This document shows positions 7,045 to 12,746 of a stretch of 12,746 bases of DNA, one piece after another. This stretch comes from UBA509 sp038729325 (GTDB lineage Archaea; Thermoplasmatota; Thermoplasmata; Thermoplasmatales; Thermoplasmataceae). Location: assembly GCA_038729325.1 (NCBI GenBank), contig JAVYSG010000038.1, positions 1 through 12,746 of the forward strand, given 5' to 3'. The notes beneath the pieces were generated by a model. It did not search any database and was not told where the DNA came from. It saw nothing but the letters and a program-made list of their open reading frames with translations. A program made the position numbers and the translations under genes. How positions within the stretch are numbered: the first letter of the stretch is position 1; each line of letters opens with the position of its first letter.

Positions 7045-7362
7045 TCAGAACGTGATTATTCCATAGCCTTCCTCTGTACTTTTCGCTATATATTCCCCAA
7101 CCGGAATCAATTCAATGCCACTCAAAAGTTTCGCCTCCAGATTGTACTTTCTTGCAGTGTTTACACAGGCCTTTGGTTTTACGGATGCAAGCGAAATGTA
7201 TTCATTTTGCAATTTGTCACTGGTAGCGAGCGTTTTTTCGCTCGGTCCCCAGAATGTTATCCTTATTTCATTTCCCATCTGGACCTGGTTCTTCGCAAAG
7301 TTCAGCGGCATCCTTATCCTCTCCTCATCTTCACTCATTATTATCAGCATTATCCTTGCCAT
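7045..7362 (-). CDS. DsrE-like small sulfur-relay protein
   Basis: 105 residues of a DsrE/DsrF-like fold, near the normal length for the family. The chain opens with a hydrophobic strand (ARIMLIIMSEDEE), continues with FAKNQVQMGNEIRITFWGPS (22-41), carries one cysteine in KACVNTARKY (Cys66, the position expected for a persulfide-carrying or redox cysteine) and ends with the family-typical GIELIPVGEYI...EEGYGIITF. Proteins of this type bind or relay sulfane sulfur or act in thiol chemistry; the cytoplasm is the expected location. The gene lies nine bases after MFS carrier 2 and 17 bases before ACR3, so it is the middle gene of an operon. Its position beside an arsenite carrier suggests handling of a thiol-reactive metalloid or sulfur compound, which is inferred from context only. 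Confidence 0.82.
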   Translation of the reverse strand: MARIMLIIMSEDEERIRMPLNFAKNQVQMGNEIRITFWGPSEKTLATSDKLQNEYISLASVKPKACVNTARKYNLEAKLLSGIELIPVGEYIAKSTEEGYGIITF

Positions 7363-7371
7363 AAGATCACA

Positions 7372-8613
7372 TCACGCCTTCACGTTATTGTCTTTCTGCT
7401 CATTCACAGTTTTCGCAGGTCTGAGCACCAGCTCCCACACGAAGAATATGCCTGTAATCACTGCGAATATCCAGAGAGTTGTTGTGAAGCCGAAGTATTT
7501 CACTGAGAACATGTAGCCAATCAGTGGCATCAGGGCGGACATTATCATCATGGATGAACTGAAGAATGATGTTGACGTTCCGATCTCCTCAGGCTTGAAT
7601 GTTGTGTTTGCTATCTGTATTCCCAGGGTCCATGCAATGCCATCTGGTATTGCGGCAATGAGGAATGCCAGGATAAAGAAGCCGATTGATACGGAACTCA
7701 GTGCAAGAAATATTGCCGAGACCAGGGCGATAGTAACGGCGAAGACCATGTACGGCCTCCTGTTCTGTATTGGTGATTTCAGCCTTATGATGAATCTTGT
7801 GACAACATCACCAACAAACATTGCCGCGAAGAGGTAGAACACTGTTGTGGCTGAAAGGCCAAGGACTCCACCGTAGATGACACCGTACGAGAATATTATG
7901 TAGAATGGTATTGTATATGCGAACGCCGCTATGACGGCCCAGTTGAACTGCCTGTTCCTGAAAAGGGATGCTATACTTGCGCTTCCCTTATGCCCCTTCA
8001 ACTCCATGTACTGCAGGGAATAATTTCCCCTGAGTGAAGCAACGAAAGGTATTGCAACGAATGCCATCACTGCGAATATGAGGAAGATTTCCTTGATGCC
8101 CAGATGCAGGAGATACCCGGTGACGAAAGGTGCTATGATAAGTGCAAGTGCAACCCAGAAGGAGAATGATGCCTGTTCAACCTGTCTCTTTGCCTGATCC
8201 TTGGAAGCCATGCCCGCCATGGTCATGAATGAATCCATGACAAGTCCAGTTATGAAACCGTCCACAATCATCAGAGTGTAGACCTCTGCAAAGCCCGATG
8301 CAAATATGTAAAGCGGCATGGTGATTCCAAGAAGTGCCAGGGAGATGATTTCAACTCTCTTCAGCTGGCTGGGCTTGAATTTTCTCATGAGGAATGCTGC
8401 CACTGCAAATGCAAGTGTGAACAGTGCAAATCCTATTCCTATTTCAAATTTATCCATACTGAACGCCAGTCCAAGTGATCCTATTGATGTCTGGTAGAAC
8501 TGCAGAAGGAATCTTCCCATGAATGCTGCTATTATGATGAGCCATTCAGCCCCGCTGATCAGCCCGAAGTCCAGGCCAACTTTTCTTAAACTTTTAGTTT
8601 GTGTGTTTGCCAT
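7372..8613 (-). CDS. MFS transporter (carrier 2), first gene of the TetR-linked operon
   Basis: A 413-residue major facilitator carrier with two hydrophobic halves and a charged central loop (SLRGNYSLQYMELKGHKGSA). The frame is open upstream to a TTG at 8631, but I choose ATG at 8613 (MANTQTKSLRKVG). A TATA-like box at 8635-8643 lies about 22 bases before that ATG, and an inverted repeat covers the bases between, so the TTG would sit at or before the transcript start. The conserved MFS motif A between helices 2 and 3 is replaced by MRKFKPSQLKRVE. The substrate is unknown. A divergent TetR regulator and the following DsrE and ACR3 genes point to efflux of a toxic compound, but import is not excluded. 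The next gene follows after nine bases. Confidence 0.88.
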   Translation of the reverse strand: MANTQTKSLRKVGLDFGLISGAEWLIIIAAFMGRFLLQFYQTSIGSLGLAFSMDKFEIGIGFALFTLAFAVAAFLMRKFKPSQLKRVEIISLALLGITMPLYIFASGFAEVYTLMIVDGFITGLVMDSFMTMAGMASKDQAKRQVEQASFSFWVALALIIAPFVTGYLLHLGIKEIFLIFAVMAFVAIPFVASLRGNYSLQYMELKGHKGSASIASLFRNRQFNWAVIAAFAYTIPFYIIFSYGVIYGGVLGLSATTVFYLFAAMFVGDVVTRFIIRLKSPIQNRRPYMVFAVTIALVSAIFLALSSVSIGFFILAFLIAAIPDGIAWTLGIQIANTTFKPEEIGTSTSFFSSSMMIMSALMPLIGYMFSVKYFGFTTTLWIFAVITGIFFVWELVLRPAKTVNEQKDNNVKA

Positions 8614-8614
8614 A

Positions 8615-8632
8615 ATTGACTGTATGGTCAAT
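8615..8632. repeat. Operator-like inverted repeat 1, over the MFS transcript start
   Basis: ATTGAC-TGTATG-GTCAAT: perfect six-base arms with a six-base spacer. It lies between the TATA box (8635-8643) and the ATG (8613) of MFS carrier 2, where a bound repressor would block transcription start. Next to a TetR gene, this is a strong operator candidate. Confidence 0.65.
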
Positions 8633-8634
8633 GA

Positions 8635-8643
8635 TTATTTAAA
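8635..8643 (-). promoter_or_regulatory. Candidate TATA box of the MFS-DsrE-ACR3 operon
   Basis: On the minus strand this reads TTTAAATAA, 21 bases before the ATG at 8613, fitting a leaderless transcript. It is bracketed on both sides by the TGAC/GTCA repeats. Confidence 0.55.
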
Positions 8644-8646
8644 CTT

Positions 8647-8664
8647 TATGACTGACTGGTCAAT
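8647..8664. repeat. Operator-like inverted repeat 2, upstream of the MFS TATA box
   Basis: TATGAC-TGACTG-GTCAAT matches repeat 1 at 14 of 18 positions in the same orientation, 32 bases away (about three helical turns). The TGAC and GTCA cores are intact; the two outermost left bases do not pair. Confidence 0.55.
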
Positions 8665-8676
8665 TTATACTGACCA
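8657..8676. repeat. Operator-like inverted repeat 3, beside the tetR promoter
   Basis: TGGTCA-ATTTATAC-TGACCA has perfect six-base arms with an eight-base spacer. It shares its left arm with repeat 2 and its right arm abuts the TATA region of tetR, so it could serve autoregulation. The different spacer makes it less certain than repeat 1. Confidence 0.45.
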
Positions 8677-8680
8677 ACCG

Positions 8681-8690
8681 ATTTATAGAT
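8681..8690 (+). promoter_or_regulatory. Candidate TATA box of the tetR gene
   Basis: ATTTATAGAT is centred about 30 bases before the ATG at 8716, giving a leader of only a few bases. Confidence 0.45.
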
Positions 8691-8715
8691 ATAGATCAAT
8701 TGCATTACTACATAT

Positions 8716-9309
8716 ATGAATAAAGAAAATGACAAAGAGGAAAAGATTCTGAATGCTTCAATCAAGGTATTCTCAAAGAAAGGATATGATATGGCTACCA
8801 TTGACGAAATTGCAAAGAAGGCAAAGGTCAGCAAGGGCATCGTTTTCTTCTACTTCAAGAAAAAGGACAATCTCATAGAGAGAGCCGCTCTCCGTTCAGT
8901 TCCTGTTGAGGAGATTTCCGGTGTGAACAGCAGAAGCCATGAAAGCGCACAGGAACTCCTGACAGATTTCGGTATGTCCTTCCTGAGGAAATATGAGAAT
9001 CCTGAACTCCGGAATCTCCTGCTGATGACCATCGCAAACAAGGAGAAGCACAGGCAGATTGAAATGGCACTCAGGGAAATGTGTTTCCAGGAGATGAACA
9101 AAATGTTCTCGAAACTGGAGGAGTTTGAGGGAACAGGCGTGCCATCCCCTGTCAGAAGAGCATTTTTTGGTGCTCTGCTCTGCTATGTAGTGTGGTGGAA
9201 CGACAATGAGATGAATCCGGAGGAGTATGTGAGAACGCTTACCCAGAGGATTCTGGTTTCCATCAGGGAATCAAACGGTTCCAAAAATCTCAAATTTCCC
9301 TATGATTAA
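8716..9309 (+). CDS. TetR/AcrR-family transcriptional regulator
   Basis: A 197-residue dimeric repressor of usual TetR length. The N-terminal DNA-binding domain is clear: EEKILNASIKVFSKKGYD (8-25), then the helix-turn-helix TIDEIAKKAKVSKGIVFFYF (28-47), followed by KKKDNLIERA (48-57), the family-typical helix 4 start. The remaining residues form the helical ligand-binding and dimer domain, with no recognisable ligand signature. The gene is divergent from the MFS-DsrE-ACR3 operon. Three overlapping inverted repeats with TGAC/GTCA cores lie in the 102 bases between the start codons, so repression of the operon, and probably of itself, is likely. The inducer is unknown; the target operon suggests a toxic organic, sulfur or metalloid compound. 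Confidence 0.9.
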   Translation: MNKENDKEEKILNASIKVFSKKGYDMATIDEIAKKAKVSKGIVFFYFKKKDNLIERAALRSVPVEEISGVNSRSHESAQELLTDFGMSFLRKYENPELRNLLLMTIANKEKHRQIEMALREMCFQEMNKMFSKLEEFEGTGVPSPVRRAFFGALLCYVVWWNDNEMNPEEYVRTLTQRILVSIRESNGSKNLKFPYD

Positions 9310-9457
9310 GTGCTGATATCCTGTTTTTACTGGAATATCCTGGATGAATGGCATCTGTATTGCATCGATAAACATCTTGTGATTCATCCGGTATATGTTA
9401 GATCAGAAAACTGTGTACGTACGAGAAGTTTAAGCATAGGTGAAACAATAGCATTTA

Positions 9458-9462
9458 GAGGT
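9458..9462 (+). promoter_or_regulatory. Ribosome binding site of the M20 amidohydrolase gene
   Basis: GAGGT lies ten bases before the ATG at 9473. A TATA-like AGTTTAAGCA (about 9427-9436) lies further up, so this gene, unlike several neighbours, seems to have a leader. An 8-bp palindrome GTACGTAC (9415-9422) sits just before it. Confidence 0.4.
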
Positions 9463-9472
9463 AGTTGTTAAC

Positions 9473-10681
9473 ATGGTTGGCGGAACTCATAACCTGAATG
9501 TAGAAAAACTGAAGACAGAAGTTCTGGAACTTGAGCCGGAGCTTATTGATATGAGGAGAAGGCTTCACAGAAAGCCGGAACTTTCGTATAAGGAATACAG
9601 CACTTCAAAATTTGTAGCCGATACCTTAAGGAAAAGTGGCATAGAAGTAACAGAAAAAGTTGGAGGCACAGGTGTCGTGGGCCTTATAAGGGGCACTTCA
9701 GGAAAGATAACAATAGGGCTCAGGGCAGACATGGATGCGCTTCCAGTTGAGGAGCAAACCGGTCTGCCGTTTGCTTCTGAGAATCCCGGAGTAATGCATG
9801 CTTGTGGCCATGACAGCCATACTGCCATGTTACTGGCTGCTGCAATCATTTTGTCGAAACACAAAAGTGAATTGAAGGGCAATGTGAAATTCCTGTTCCA
9901 GCCTGCTGAGGAGGATGGCGGTGAGGGTGGCGCTCTTCCGATGATCAGGGATGGGGCGCTTGAGAATCCCCATGTCAGCCACGTTTTTGGCCTGCATGTT
10001 GTCAGCGATTTCCCGGCAGGAACCTTTGCGACCCGAAAGGGTCCACTTATGGCTGCCCCAGATGGCTTCAGCATTCTGGTTAATGGGAAAGGTGGGCACG
10101 GGTCGGCTCCTTCTGATACTATTGATCCAATCTACATCGGAACCCAGATAATAAATGCAATTTACGGAGTAAGGGCAAGGCAGATAGATCAGCGTATGCC
10201 GGTTGCGGTTTCAGTTTGTATGGTGAAGGCCGGCAGTAAAGATAATATTATACCGGATCAAATGTACATGGAAGGCACCCTGAGGACGCTGGACGAAGGC
10301 GTGCGGGAAACCATGAAGGGAAAAATCATAAATGTTGCAGAGAGCGTAGGTAGCAGTTTTGGAGCATCTGTGGAATGCAAATTCATAGAGAATGCCTACC
10401 CTGTAACTGTTAACGATCCGGAAATCACAGAAGATGTGATAAAGATACTTGGAACTATAAATGAAATGAAGGTCATAGAAATAGATCCGGTAATGGGTGG
10501 AGAGGACGTTTCAAGATTTTTGCAGAAGGCCCCTGGCACCTATTACTTCCTTGGTATGAGAAATGAAAAAAAGAATATTATCTACCCTAATCACAGTTCC
10601 AAATTCACGGTGGACGAAGATTTTCTCAAATATGGCGTTCTTTCTCATGTATTGATAGCGATGAATTTTGCGAACAGATAA
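9473..10681 (+). CDS. M20 family metallo-amidohydrolase (aminoacylase/carboxypeptidase type)
   Basis: 402 residues, the normal length of the M20D amidohydrolase group (aminoacylase, hippurate hydrolase, IAA-amino-acid hydrolase, Sulfolobus CpsA-type carboxypeptidase). It hydrolyses N-acyl amino acids or small peptides in the cytoplasm using two metal ions. Visible motifs are GLRADMDALPVEE (82-94), MHACGHDSHTAML (108-120, ligands Cys111 and His113), FQPAEEDGG (142-150, catalytic Glu146 and ligand Glu147), GLHV (173-176, His175), the lid-domain GKGGHGSAP (205-213), PVMGGEDVSRF (339-349) and NHSSKF (373-378, His374). All expected ligands are present, so the enzyme should be active. The substrate cannot be fixed from sequence. 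An amino-acid permease lies downstream on the same strand, but 367 bases away with its own promoter. Confidence 0.92.
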   Translation: MVGGTHNLNVEKLKTEVLELEPELIDMRRRLHRKPELSYKEYSTSKFVADTLRKSGIEVTEKVGGTGVVGLIRGTSGKITIGLRADMDALPVEEQTGLPFASENPGVMHACGHDSHTAMLLAAAIILSKHKSELKGNVKFLFQPAEEDGGEGGALPMIRDGALENPHVSHVFGLHVVSDFPAGTFATRKGPLMAAPDGFSILVNGKGGHGSAPSDTIDPIYIGTQIINAIYGVRARQIDQRMPVAVSVCMVKAGSKDNIIPDQMYMEGTLRTLDEGVRETMKGKIINVAESVGSSFGASVECKFIENAYPVTVNDPEITEDVIKILGTINEMKVIEIDPVMGGEDVSRFLQKAPGTYYFLGMRNEKKNIIYPNHSSKFTVDEDFLKYGVLSHVLIAMNFANR

Positions 10682-10764
10682 CAGAACTTCAACCAGGTCA
10701 AGGAAACTTTAGTCGCCGTTTATACTTTTTCGGCTCATTTCATTATTTATTTAAAGCGGGAATT

Positions 10765-10863
10765 ATGCCTCAGCAGGACAATTACATGAAAATTACTCGT
10801 ATGACTCCTGTTTGGGTTCTTTTCGCTGGGATTTTTCAAGAAATGCCAAATAATTTAGAATGA
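10765..10863 (+). CDS. Possible short ORF or remnant, 32 codons
   Basis: ATG to TGA, 32 residues, including MKITRMTPVWVLFAGIFQ. A TATA-like TTATTTAAA (about 10746-10754) lies upstream; its spacing would suit the second ATG at 10786 (25 residues). The hydrophobic segment resembles the start of a membrane carrier, so this may be the relic of a lost transporter gene. No continuation was found in other frames. Support is weak. Confidence 0.2.
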   Translation: MPQQDNYMKITRMTPVWVLFAGIFQEMPNNLE

Positions 10864-11017
10864 AATTTGCGATTCTTTGAGTAACTGAGAAGTTAGATCT
10901 ACAGCATCAGTACAGATGAACATTCCAATAGTTTGTTTTTTTACTAAAGTATAAAAAATAACAATATAATCATTAATAATTCAAATTATCACAATATTTT
11001 ATGATATTTTGCAAAAA

Positions 11018-11026
11018 ACTATAATA
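11018..11026 (+). promoter_or_regulatory. Candidate TATA box of the APC permease gene
   Basis: ACTATAATA ends about 23 bases before the ATG at 11049, with no ribosome site between, consistent with a leaderless transcript. The whole surrounding 100 bases are AT-rich, so the exact box is uncertain. Confidence 0.4.
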
Positions 11027-11048
11027 ACAGAATATTTTTATCCCGCAG

Positions 11049-12515
11049 ATGGACAGAGAATATACAATACTGCAGGGTTCAAGTGTAGATCATGGAGAAC
11101 TGAGAAAAAATTCAATCGGAACTTTCAGGCTGCTTTGGCAAGCAATGGGCACAATGTCTATAGCTGCTGATGCAGCATATCTTCTTACTGGCGTTGCGCT
11201 TTTCGCGCTGGGTGCTACCCCATTATCCATTCTGTTGGGGATAATTTTTTACCTGTTCATTATGAATACCGGATATCAGTTCTCCAAATATGTCAGTTCT
11301 TCCGGCAGTTATTTCAGTTTTACTGGAAACAGCCTTGGTGGCAAAATAGCAACTTTTCAGGGCTGGAACATGATTTTCTACGGCACTCTTGGGTATTCTG
11401 GATTTGGCTTCCTTGGTCTGGCGGCATTTATCACACTTATTAATCCGGCCTATTCTGGTCTGATATTCTGGTTGCCAATTGTAATTGCAGCAGCACTCGT
11501 GGCTTTCCTTTTCACATGGTTCGGCATAAAGGTATCTACTGAATACCAAATTATAGGCGGCCTGATTGAGGTAGCAATTCTGATTGTTGGTTCATCTATT
11601 ATAATATTTAACGCTGGTTCAGCAAACACAATAGATGTTTTCACAACAAAATTTCTTCCGGGAGGAGTTCCGCAGCTCTTCTATTCAATGATATATTCAG
11701 TTGTCTTATTCTTTGGATCCACCTTATCTATAACATCGCTGGCAGAGGAAACAAGGGAACCGCGACAGGCAGTCGGAAAAGCTCTGATCAGTACAGTCAT
11801 TGTTGCAGGGATCACACTATTACTGGTATCCTATGCATTCACAGTGGGTTATGGTCCAACTCTAATGAGCTACTTCGCCGGTTCGCCTGACCCCGGGCTC
11901 GTTTTATTCAGGAAGGTCAGTTACATTCTTTTTGCTCTGCTCATTGTATTTACTATTAACAGTTTTATGGGATACAACGTGTCCGTTAGCAACGGCAATT
12001 CAAGAATATTCTACAGGTTCTCCAGGGATAGAATAATGTTCATACCAAAAGCTGTTGGGAAAGTTCACAGGAAGTATGGTTCTCCCGCTATGGCGGCACT
12101 TTTTGTGTTTATAATATCACTTGTGCCATCAATAATATTTGGACTGATATATGGCCCAGAGGTAGGAGGACTTGTGATGCTCTACGCAAATGCCTATTCT
12201 GCCTATACGGAGCACATAATAGTGTCAGTAGGTTTGCCACTGTATGCCCATAAAATCGGGGAATTTAAACTGCTTCAGCATCTGGTATTTCCGGTGATTG
12301 CAATTGGAGTCCTGGCTGCAGTGATATTTTTCTCACTGTATCCTGCACCTCCACCTTACCCTTACGATCTGGCAGCCTATGTTGGGATAGGATGGATTCC
12401 ACTTTCAGGTATACTCACTTTCGTTGAATGGAAATTGCACCCGGACTTGGTGATGAAAGCAGGCCAGCACAATATTAACATTCCTTTGTCAATGATGCAG
12501 GAGGAATCTAAGTAA
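11049..12515 (+). CDS. APC-superfamily amino acid permease
   Basis: A 488-residue membrane carrier of the amino acid-polyamine-organocation superfamily, importing or exchanging amino acids. A polar N-terminus (1-25) is followed by about 12 hydrophobic segments. Family marks are the unwound first helix region QAMGTMSIAADAAY (31-44), the SSSGSYFSF stretch (83-91, equivalent to the AGGxYxY motif) and SLAEETREPRQAVGKAL (230-246), matching the EExxNPxKxxPxAI loop of APC carriers. The C-terminus EWKLHPDLVMKAG is cytoplasmic-like. The ATG at 11049 follows a TATA-like box by about 23 bases. The substrate is not determinable. Proximity to the M20 amidohydrolase suggests amino acid or peptide use. The gene and its upstream region look more AT-rich than the genes at the left of the window. 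Confidence 0.9.
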   Translation: MDREYTILQGSSVDHGELRKNSIGTFRLLWQAMGTMSIAADAAYLLTGVALFALGATPLSILLGIIFYLFIMNTGYQFSKYVSSSGSYFSFTGNSLGGKIATFQGWNMIFYGTLGYSGFGFLGLAAFITLINPAYSGLIFWLPIVIAAALVAFLFTWFGIKVSTEYQIIGGLIEVAILIVGSSIIIFNAGSANTIDVFTTKFLPGGVPQLFYSMIYSVVLFFGSTLSITSLAEETREPRQAVGKALISTVIVAGITLLLVSYAFTVGYGPTLMSYFAGSPDPGLVLFRKVSYILFALLIVFTINSFMGYNVSVSNGNSRIFYRFSRDRIMFIPKAVGKVHRKYGSPAMAALFVFIISLVPSIIFGLIYGPEVGGLVMLYANAYSAYTEHIIVSVGLPLYAHKIGEFKLLQHLVFPVIAIGVLAAVIFFSLYPAPPPYPYDLAAYVGIGWIPLSGILTFVEWKLHPDLVMKAGQHNINIPLSMMQEESK

Positions 12516-12539
12516 GTAAAATTTCACATATTCCTATGA

Positions 12540-12746
12540 AAAACACACTGGAATATTAATACAGTTATTTTTCAGATAAACAACAAAAACACAGACCCAG
12601 AAATCAGCAAAACAGTAATGCCGGAATTCATAGCATGGATAAAGCCAGACAACATGATCATGGAAGCAGAGATGGAAAAGATCATAAGTGTCCTGAAAAA
12701 TCCAAGGGACAGAGCTATCACATACAGCCTCTATGATTCAGGTTGC
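12540..12746 (+). pseudogene. Tyrosine recombinase/integrase, N-terminally truncated and cut by the window end
   Basis: The frame is open from just after TGA at 12537-12539 to the window end (69 codons). From about 12591 it reads like the linker and first catalytic-domain helices of archaeal XerA-type or phage-type integrases: TDPEISKTV, MPEFIAWIKPD, then EMEKIISVLKNPRDRAITYS and LYDSGC, where NPRDRA...LYxSGxRxxEL is the family hallmark just before the first catalytic arginine. Similarity seems to begin before the first in-frame ATG (12618), and no N-terminal core-binding domain is encoded upstream, because the permease gene ends at 12515. This points to a truncated relic or one half of an integrase gene split by integration. 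The catalytic Arg and Tyr lie beyond the window, so activity cannot be judged. Confidence 0.6.

Larger units (their letters stand above)
10682..11048. other. AT-rich intergenic region between M20 and APC genes
   Basis: These 367 bases separate two same-strand genes. The first part holds T-rich runs (about 10720-10755) suited to archaeal transcription termination after the M20 gene. A short open frame lies at 10765-10863. From about 10930 on it is strongly A/T-rich with no clear repeat, ending in the promoter of the permease gene. No RNA gene or transposon end was recognised. Confidence 0.55.

Noticed and set aside
7115..7516. 133-codon plus-strand frame opposite the DsrE-like and MFS genes
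   Set aside because: Its hydrophobic composition is the antisense image of the real genes; the minus-strand products have clear family motifs.
9415..9422. GTACGTAC palindrome before the M20 gene as an operator
   Set aside because: Eight bases only, a single copy and no linked regulator; too weak to list as a site.
9565..10074. 169-codon minus-strand frame inside the M20 gene
   Set aside because: Antisense shadow of a gene with complete M20 catalytic motifs; proline/serine-rich without domain features.

Overview
The window reads as a chromosomal segment of an archaeon, most probably of the Thermoplasmatales (Thermoplasma/Ferroplasma/Cuniculiplasma type). The evidence is the gene content (archaeal GH15 glucosidase/trehalase, several MFS carriers, an APC permease, an ACR3 arsenite carrier, an M20 amidohydrolase), a high use of ATA and AGG/AGA codons, and TATA-like boxes about 20-30 bases before several start codons with little or no leader. 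This placement is inferred; no rRNA or other marker gene is present.

Layout. (1) 1-1818 is the 3' part of a GH15 glycoside hydrolase gene that begins outside the window. (2) 1878-2054 encodes a 58-residue single-pass membrane protein, followed by a VOC-fold protein that starts at TTG behind a strong GGAGG site (2093-2470). (3) On the minus strand, 2498-4258 encodes a nuclease-helicase: an N-terminal PD-(D/E)XK domain fused to a DUF2075-type SF1 helicase. The architecture recalls the single-gene antiphage protein Nhi. (4) A 220-bp divergent intergenic region carries an inverted repeat and two promoters and leads into MFS carrier 1 (4479-5738). (5) 5975-8613, minus strand, is a compact operon: MFS carrier 2, a DsrE-like protein and an ACR3 arsenite carrier. 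The ACR3 frame is cut by one in-frame TAG. (6) A TetR regulator (8716-9309) is divergent from this operon, and the shared control region holds repeated TGAC/GTCA inverted repeats. (7) An M20 amidohydrolase (9473-10681) and an APC amino-acid permease (11049-12515) follow, separated by an AT-rich 367-bp gap. (8) The right end runs into a tyrosine recombinase reading frame that lacks its N-terminal domain.

How the genes work together. The strongest unit is TetR / MFS-DsrE-ACR3: a regulator reading repeated operators probably controls an export or detoxification operon in which a sulfur-relay-like small protein sits between two efflux carriers. The M20 enzyme and the APC permease could form an uptake and hydrolysis pair for acylated amino acids or peptides, but they have separate promoters and this is only suggested by proximity. 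The nuclease-helicase and the integrase fragment are the accessory, mobile or defence-related elements. No rRNA, tRNA, CRISPR array or complete insertion sequence was recognised.
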